This document shows, one piece after another, positions 60,021 to 64,000 of a stretch of DNA of 64,000 nucleotides; the first letter of the stretch is position 1; each line of letters starts with the position of its first letter. The notes beneath the pieces are model-generated. The model was not told the origin of the DNA, searched no databases, and saw only the letters and a program-made list of their open reading frames with translations. Made by a program: the position numbers and the translations under genes. Source of the stretch: CAG-273 sp051891195 (GTDB lineage: Bacteria; Bacillota; Clostridia; TANB77; CAG-508); assembly GCA_051891195.1 (NCBI GenBank), contig JBJFEZ010000061.1, positions 14,195 to 78,194 on the forward strand. The letters run 5' to 3'.

Positions 60021-61346
60021 TTAGTTAGAGTGTTTTCCTCTTGGTCTTCTTGGCTTTTCTTCATCATTATATTGTTCATCTATTTTTAGTTTGTAATAGT
60101 CTTTTTCTTCTTTTTCATCTGTAATTTCTTTGTTTTTTCCTTTGTATATTGCTATTACTACTATTATAGCTACAATAGCTGCTAGTATAATTCCTCCGCA
60201 TATTAAATAGAATTGCAAACTATTTTGTGGATTGTTTTCTACTTCTGAAGGGACTACTACTTTTATTTGATAAGTAACTGTTTCTTTTTCATCTGCTGAT
60301 TTAACTAATATAGTAATGTTATTTTCTCCTTCTTTGAAGTTTTCATTTCCTATAATTTCTATTTTTGCATCTTCTTTATTTGCTACAGCTGTAAGGTTTA
60401 ATTCTTTTACAAAAAAGTTTAGTTTTAATTCATATGAATATGTTTCTGGATTAAATCCATCTGTAAAATTAACTCCTGCAATTTCTAATTTTGATAATCT
60501 TAGAGCTTCATTGTTTGTATTATTATCAACTGTATTGTTCTCAACTACATTGTTTGTAACTGTATTGTTAACTTCATTTTTTTGGTTTGTTTCATTTTTT
60601 ATTTCATTTGATGTTGTATTTGTGTTTTCTGGTTCTTCTTTTGGTTTTTCAACTACTGGTTTTGTTTTTGTTAAATATTCACTATACACATATGCTGTTT
60701 GTCCATTGTATGTTACCTTACTCCAACCATTGTCTCCAATTCCTGTTCTTTTAACACTTTCTCCTTTTTCTAAAGAGCCTACTATTGAACTAGATGTTGA
60801 ATAACTTTTTCTTACATTTACATCTGATGCTGCATATACAGTTTCATTTACAGTTGTAAATTTAGGTGTTGGAGTTGTTGTGCTTCCGCCAGAGTTTGAA
60901 CTGCCTCCAGAATTACTTCCTGAATTACTTCCTGATGAACTTCCTCCTGATGTATTTGTTTCTTTTGCTTTTACTGTAACAGTAAACGTTTTACTTCCTG
61001 TAACAGATTTAGTATCATCGTCATTGTCAGTCATATCTATAGTTTTAGCTGTTATTGTAACAGTTCCAGCTTTGCTTGCTTTAAAAGTCCAAGTTTCTGA
61101 ACTATTGTCTAAAAATCCAGTACCAGAAGTTGTAATAGTAACATTAGAATTACTTGGTGAAACACTATAAGTACCTGCTGCAGTATTTGCTGATACTTTT
61201 ACAGTAAATGTGTCTCCAACTGTTACAGTTGTTTTAGATATAGAGGCTGTAAAAGAGCCTGCTGCTTGACTAATTAATGGTATACTAGCTAATATTATTA
61301 TAACAGCTAATATAGTTCCTATAATTTTAATTTTTAAATTTTTCAT
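60021..61346 (-). CDS. exported SH3/cadherin-like cell-wall protein with C-terminal anchor
   Basis: 441 residues. Signal peptide with cleavage after SQA near residue 29; an Ig-like domain (FTASISKTTVTVGDTFTVKVSA...GSKTFTVTVKA); a Gly/Ser/Asn linker; a bacterial SH3 domain (AASDVNVRKSYSTSSSIVGSL...TAYVYSEYL); an Asn/Thr linker; a cadherin-like beta-sandwich (LSKLEIAGVNFTDGFNPETYSYEL...VTYQIKVV); and a C-terminal membrane span (LICGGIILAAIVAIIVVIAIY) with a charged tail. The SH3 domain should bind peptidoglycan. It follows the glucosaminidase by 16 bp and is likely its partner. Confidence 0.85.
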   Translation of the reverse strand: MKNLKIKIIGTILAVIIILASIPLISQAAGSFTASISKTTVTVGDTFTVKVSANTAAGTYSVSPSNSNVTITTSGTGFLDNSSETWTFKASKAGTVTITAKTIDMTDNDDDTKSVTGSKTFTVTVKAKETNTSGGSSSGSNSGSNSGGSSNSGGSTTTPTPKFTTVNETVYAASDVNVRKSYSTSSSIVGSLEKGESVKRTGIGDNGWSKVTYNGQTAYVYSEYLTKTKPVVEKPKEEPENTNTTSNEIKNETNQKNEVNNTVTNNVVENNTVDNNTNNEALRLSKLEIAGVNFTDGFNPETYSYELKLNFFVKELNLTAVANKEDAKIEIIGNENFKEGENNITILVKSADEKETVTYQIKVVVPSEVENNPQNSLQFYLICGGIILAAIVAIIVVIAIYKGKNKEITDEKEEKDYYKLKIDEQYNDEEKPRRPRGKHSN

Positions 61347-61362
61347 ATTAACTTCTCCTTTG

Positions 61363-63564
61363 TTATATTGAAATAGTTGCTTTATTTAGCATAAAGTTTT
61401 TAATTCTTACATAATCTGCTGAACCAACTTTGCTGTCATTGTTTGCATCAGCTGCTATTTTTTGTGCATCTGTTAATTTCACTTTATTTAGCATATAATT
61501 TTTAATTCTTACATAGTCTGCTGATCCAACCTTGCCATCTCCATTAACATCTCCTATTACTACAACAGTATATGTTTTGTCTTTTAATGTTAATGTATAA
61601 CCTGTTCCTACATTTTCTGTATCTTTTATTGTAGTATCTCCATTTTTTATTACTATGTCTTTTGATACTGCTTTTATTTTTTCAACTGTAATATTAGGTT
61701 CACAAACAACGTTATTTTCACTTGTTTTAAATCCTGTTCCTTTAATTTCTATTGAATCACTAGGTTCTGCTGGTTTTTCTTCATTATTGTTATTATCGTT
61801 TACTGGCTCTATCCAAGCTTTTTTAGTATCAGGATTTTCTCTTACTACATATCCTACAATTCCGCCAGAAGTTGTTACTTTATCCCAAGTATATTTAGTG
61901 TCTGTACTTTGTACATTTTTTTCTGTTCTTGTTAAAATGGTTCCTTCTGCCACTGCTTTTAATACTGAAGAAGATGTAGTTGGCTCTTTTCTAATGTTTA
62001 TACCATCTGTACAAACTACTTTTACTAATTCAACTTGTGTTTCATCATATTTTTGAATATATCCTGTACCTACATATCCATATGTTCCATCAGATAACTT
62101 TACTCTATACCAATCTTCTCCATTTATATTTTTGTATTTATCTTTTTCAACTACAGTTACTATTTGTCCTGGAGAAAGAAGTTTTACTATAGTTGTTTTG
62201 GTAGTTCCTGGTCCATTTCTAAAATTAGTATATGCAGAAACTACATATTTTTCGTTACAATTACTTTGCAAGTCAATTTCTTTTAAGTATTCTCTAGAAA
62301 CATATCCTTTTGTTCCATCTTTTAATACTACTTTATCCCAATATATTCCTGAAGCATCTTTACTATTATCTAATTCAATTCTTAAAATTTTGTCTCCTTT
62401 GTTTAAATAAGTAATTATAGAATAATTAGTACCTTTTCCTGCTCTTACTCTTACGTCTGTAGCATTTATTTCTACATCTTGAGTTACTGGTTTTTCAGAA
62501 CCTGGTTGTGTAGATATTTGTTCTGGCATATTTTTATATACTGGTATTTTAAATTTTATTTTTGAGTCACTAGTTAATAGTCCCATCTCTTTATAAGTAT
62601 CGCGTATTGTGTATCCTTCTGTTTTAGATGCAGATACATTTGTCATATATTGATATGCATAGTATCCATCTCCACCATCAATTACATCAAATTTTTCAAG
62701 ATATAAAGTGTCTTGTCCGCAAGATATATATCCACTAGCAAGTACAGCTGCTCCACCCTTAATAGCTTTTTCTGGGTCTGTCCATCCTTTATTCTTTGCA
62801 TAAGTTAATCCCTTTTTTATAATTTCATAATCAGTAGCTCCAAATGCAGAAACATTAAAGTAATTATAATATCCTTTATATGCTCCATTTTCGCCTGTCC
62901 AAGTTCCTGAAATCATAGATCCTGCACTTCCAGCGCCTTGTTCTTGTCTTATTCTTGAAGCTAAGTGGTATGGACTTACATTATATTGTTTAGCAGCTTC
63001 CATTACAACATCAACATATGTTTTATTTAAAGTTTTTTGGTTTCCTTCTGTATCATAATAAGTTATTTTCCCTTGCATATAATTACAAGGTGAAAGAATT
63101 TTTTCAACTCCTTCTCTTGTTTGGTTTTTTTCATCATATGCTAAATGTTCAAATTGAAATACATATTCTTCGTTTAATGAATTTCTTGGATCCATATAAT
63201 ATGCAACTGCTGCAGTAGATGCGCAAACCCAAGTTGCATCTACCGTTTTTCCGCAAGAGCACTTCCAACCATCTGACCAACTTTGTGGTACTACATTTAT
63301 TCCGTGACGTCCTGTAGATTCTGCTATAATTACTTCTGACCAATCTAGCCCTGTTTCTAATATTTCAAATTCCCAATTTGGATGAGCTTCTTGCAGTTTT
63401 TTAATTAATTCCTCATATCCCGGATAATTTGCAAATTTAGAGCTATAAGCTGCTTGTACATTATTTGTAGTAAATAAAACGGCTATGTTAGATAATATTA
63501 GCGCTATTATTAAAATGCATATTATCTTTTTTATATGTATATCAAAAATGCTTTTACTTAACAT
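61363..63564 (-). CDS. secreted glucosaminidase with three SH3 domains and a dockerin
   Basis: 733 residues. Signal peptide ending NNVQA (residue about 38). Residues 45-330 are a glucosaminidase-like domain: VVMEAAKQYNVSPYHLASRIRQEQGAG with the catalytic glutamate, and GAYKGYYNYFNVSAFG. Three SH3 domains follow (NATDVRVRAGKGTNYS, VVSAYTNFRNGPGTTKT, TDGINIRKEPTTSSS). The C-terminus has two calcium-binding dockerin repeats, GDVNGDGKVGSADYVRIKNY and ADANNDSKVGSADYVRIKNF. It cuts or remodels peptidoglycan; the dockerin implies binding to a cohesin-bearing partner not present in this window. Confidence 0.9.
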   Translation of the reverse strand: MLSKSIFDIHIKKIICILIIALILSNIAVLFTTNNVQAAYSSKFANYPGYEELIKKLQEAHPNWEFEILETGLDWSEVIIAESTGRHGINVVPQSWSDGWKCSCGKTVDATWVCASTAAVAYYMDPRNSLNEEYVFQFEHLAYDEKNQTREGVEKILSPCNYMQGKITYYDTEGNQKTLNKTYVDVVMEAAKQYNVSPYHLASRIRQEQGAGSAGSMISGTWTGENGAYKGYYNYFNVSAFGATDYEIIKKGLTYAKNKGWTDPEKAIKGGAAVLASGYISCGQDTLYLEKFDVIDGGDGYYAYQYMTNVSASKTEGYTIRDTYKEMGLLTSDSKIKFKIPVYKNMPEQISTQPGSEKPVTQDVEINATDVRVRAGKGTNYSIITYLNKGDKILRIELDNSKDASGIYWDKVVLKDGTKGYVSREYLKEIDLQSNCNEKYVVSAYTNFRNGPGTTKTTIVKLLSPGQIVTVVEKDKYKNINGEDWYRVKLSDGTYGYVGTGYIQKYDETQVELVKVVCTDGINIRKEPTTSSSVLKAVAEGTILTRTEKNVQSTDTKYTWDKVTTSGGIVGYVVRENPDTKKAWIEPVNDNNNNEEKPAEPSDSIEIKGTGFKTSENNVVCEPNITVEKIKAVSKDIVIKNGDTTIKDTENVGTGYTLTLKDKTYTVVVIGDVNGDGKVGSADYVRIKNYMLNKVKLTDAQKIAADANNDSKVGSADYVRIKNFMLNKATISI

Positions 63565-63640
63565 TTTTTCCTCCTAAAAGTGATAATTTTCTACAAATTT
63601 AGTATATCATTGTTGCTTTTTTGAGTCAAGGCAAAAAAGA

Positions 63641-63672
63641 AAAAAGGCAACATTTGTCATAATTGCCTTTTT
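63641..63672 (-). terminator. terminator of the cysteine-rich miniprotein
   Basis: Ten-base-pair stem AAAAAGGCAA/TTGCCTTTTT with a 12-base loop and U-run on the minus strand. Confidence 0.8.
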
Positions 63673-63683
63673 CTGATTATTTT

Positions 63684-63851
63684 TTATCTGTTACATCCAC
63701 AACCGCAGTTACAAAATAGTAATAAAAATACTATTATAAAGAATAAAATAGAACTATCACCACATCCGCAGCCTCCAAATAAATTACCTAAGCATCCATT
63801 GTTGCAGCAACAATCATTGTTACAGCCACAGTTTCTAGATTCTTCTGGCAT
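63684..63851 (-). CDS. 55-residue cysteine/glycine-rich miniprotein with a membrane helix
   Basis: ATG at 63851 follows AGGAGG at eight bases. The product has cysteine-rich N-terminal (NCGCNNDCCCNNGC) and C-terminal (CNCGCGCNR) ends around one hydrophobic helix (SSILFFIIVFLLLF). The layout resembles YjcZ-type sporulation or spore-coat miniproteins, with extra cysteines. Terminator present. Upstream sequence to the window end is AT-rich without another gene. Function unknown; a spore-coat or metal-binding role is a guess. Confidence 0.65.
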   Translation of the reverse strand: MPEESRNCGCNNDCCCNNGCLGNLFGGCGCGDSSILFFIIVFLLLFCNCGCGCNR

Positions 63852-64000
63852 AACATTTTCCTCCTTTTATATATGAATTTTTCTAGTACACAAGGTAAGT
63901 CTACCTTGTTATTGTGTTATAATTGCAATGCAATTTTTATGTTTATATAATATAAGTATGCAAAATACAAAATTTGTGTTACAATAAATGTGGTTATTTT

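Noticed and set aside
60316..61170. Long + strand frames rich in Phe/Ser and Pro/Leu opposite the SH3 protein
   Set aside because: Low-complexity antisense of Ser/Thr/Asn-rich linkers; no start signals.
1..64000. CRISPR arrays
   Set aside because: I saw no regularly spaced short repeats with unique spacers and no cas genes.
1..64000. Insertion sequences with DDE or HUH transposases
   Set aside because: No transposase frame is present; the only recombinase is the tyrosine integrase of the tRNA-Leu element.

Overview
The window is AT-rich chromosomal DNA of an endospore-forming, anaerobic, low-GC Gram-positive bacterium of the Clostridia type, probably a gut or other host-associated lineage known mainly from metagenomes. 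The support is a germination protease gene (gpr), a four-subunit 2-oxoacid:ferredoxin oxidoreductase, a threonine T-box, MinD/MinE, canonical sigma-A promoters (TTGACA-17-TATAAT), AGGAGG ribosome sites and a dockerin-bearing cell-wall glucosaminidase. I cannot name a species.

Layout. 1-8552 holds housekeeping genes: minE (cut by the left edge), minD, a membrane-anchored glycine-rich protein, cca, a small-RNA/miniprotein locus, the porGDAB operon and gpr. 8639-21468 is a tRNA-Leu(CAA) hot spot. An integrative mobilizable element of about 10.7 kb (8724-19395) is inserted in the anticodon loop of the host tRNA gene. It carries a complete tRNA-Leu(CAA), a tyrosine integrase, an excisionase-like protein, a HipA-type module, a serpin, MobC and a MOB-P relaxase, TnpV and a predicted nuclease. 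It is followed in tandem by a collapsed copy of a sister element (19396-21423) with a different cargo gene. 21649-34247 returns to chromosomal genes: a SUKH protein, two small orphans of unusual base composition, a large coiled-coil protein, T-box-thrS, trxA, trxB, a CmpB-like membrane protein, a small membrane protein, trmR-like, typA, plsC and an orphan HigA-like antitoxin.

34556-50077 is a surface-polysaccharide locus on the minus strand with one recognisable promoter at its upstream end. In transcription order it encodes an initiating phosphoglycosyl transferase, a GT4, a sugar-3-dehydrogenase, an aminotransferase, a LpxD-like acyltransferase, a 3-hydroxyacyl-CoA dehydrogenase, a thiolase (frameshifted twice), UDP-GlcNAc dehydrogenase, Wzy, Wzx, two glycosyltransferases and an LCP ligase. 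Read together, these genes suggest synthesis of a UDP-2,3-diamino-uronic acid whose 3-amino group carries a 3-hydroxyacyl (perhaps 3-hydroxybutyryl) group made inside the same cluster. A second minus-strand operon follows (a GT39 membrane glycosyltransferase, a P-loop/Asp23 fusion, cmk, galE), then a GT2, pnp and rpsO. The right end has another compositional orphan, tRNA-Thr(CGT), two exported SH3-domain proteins and a cysteine-rich miniprotein.

The observations most worth following are the mobile element that splits a tRNA in its anticodon loop while supplying a whole substitute tRNA, its decayed tandem sister with deletion joints at short repeats, the interchangeable cargo slot (serpin versus PepSY-like), and the acyl-aminosugar cluster. 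Reading frames of hipA and the thiolase are broken by single-base insertions that could be real or sequencing errors.
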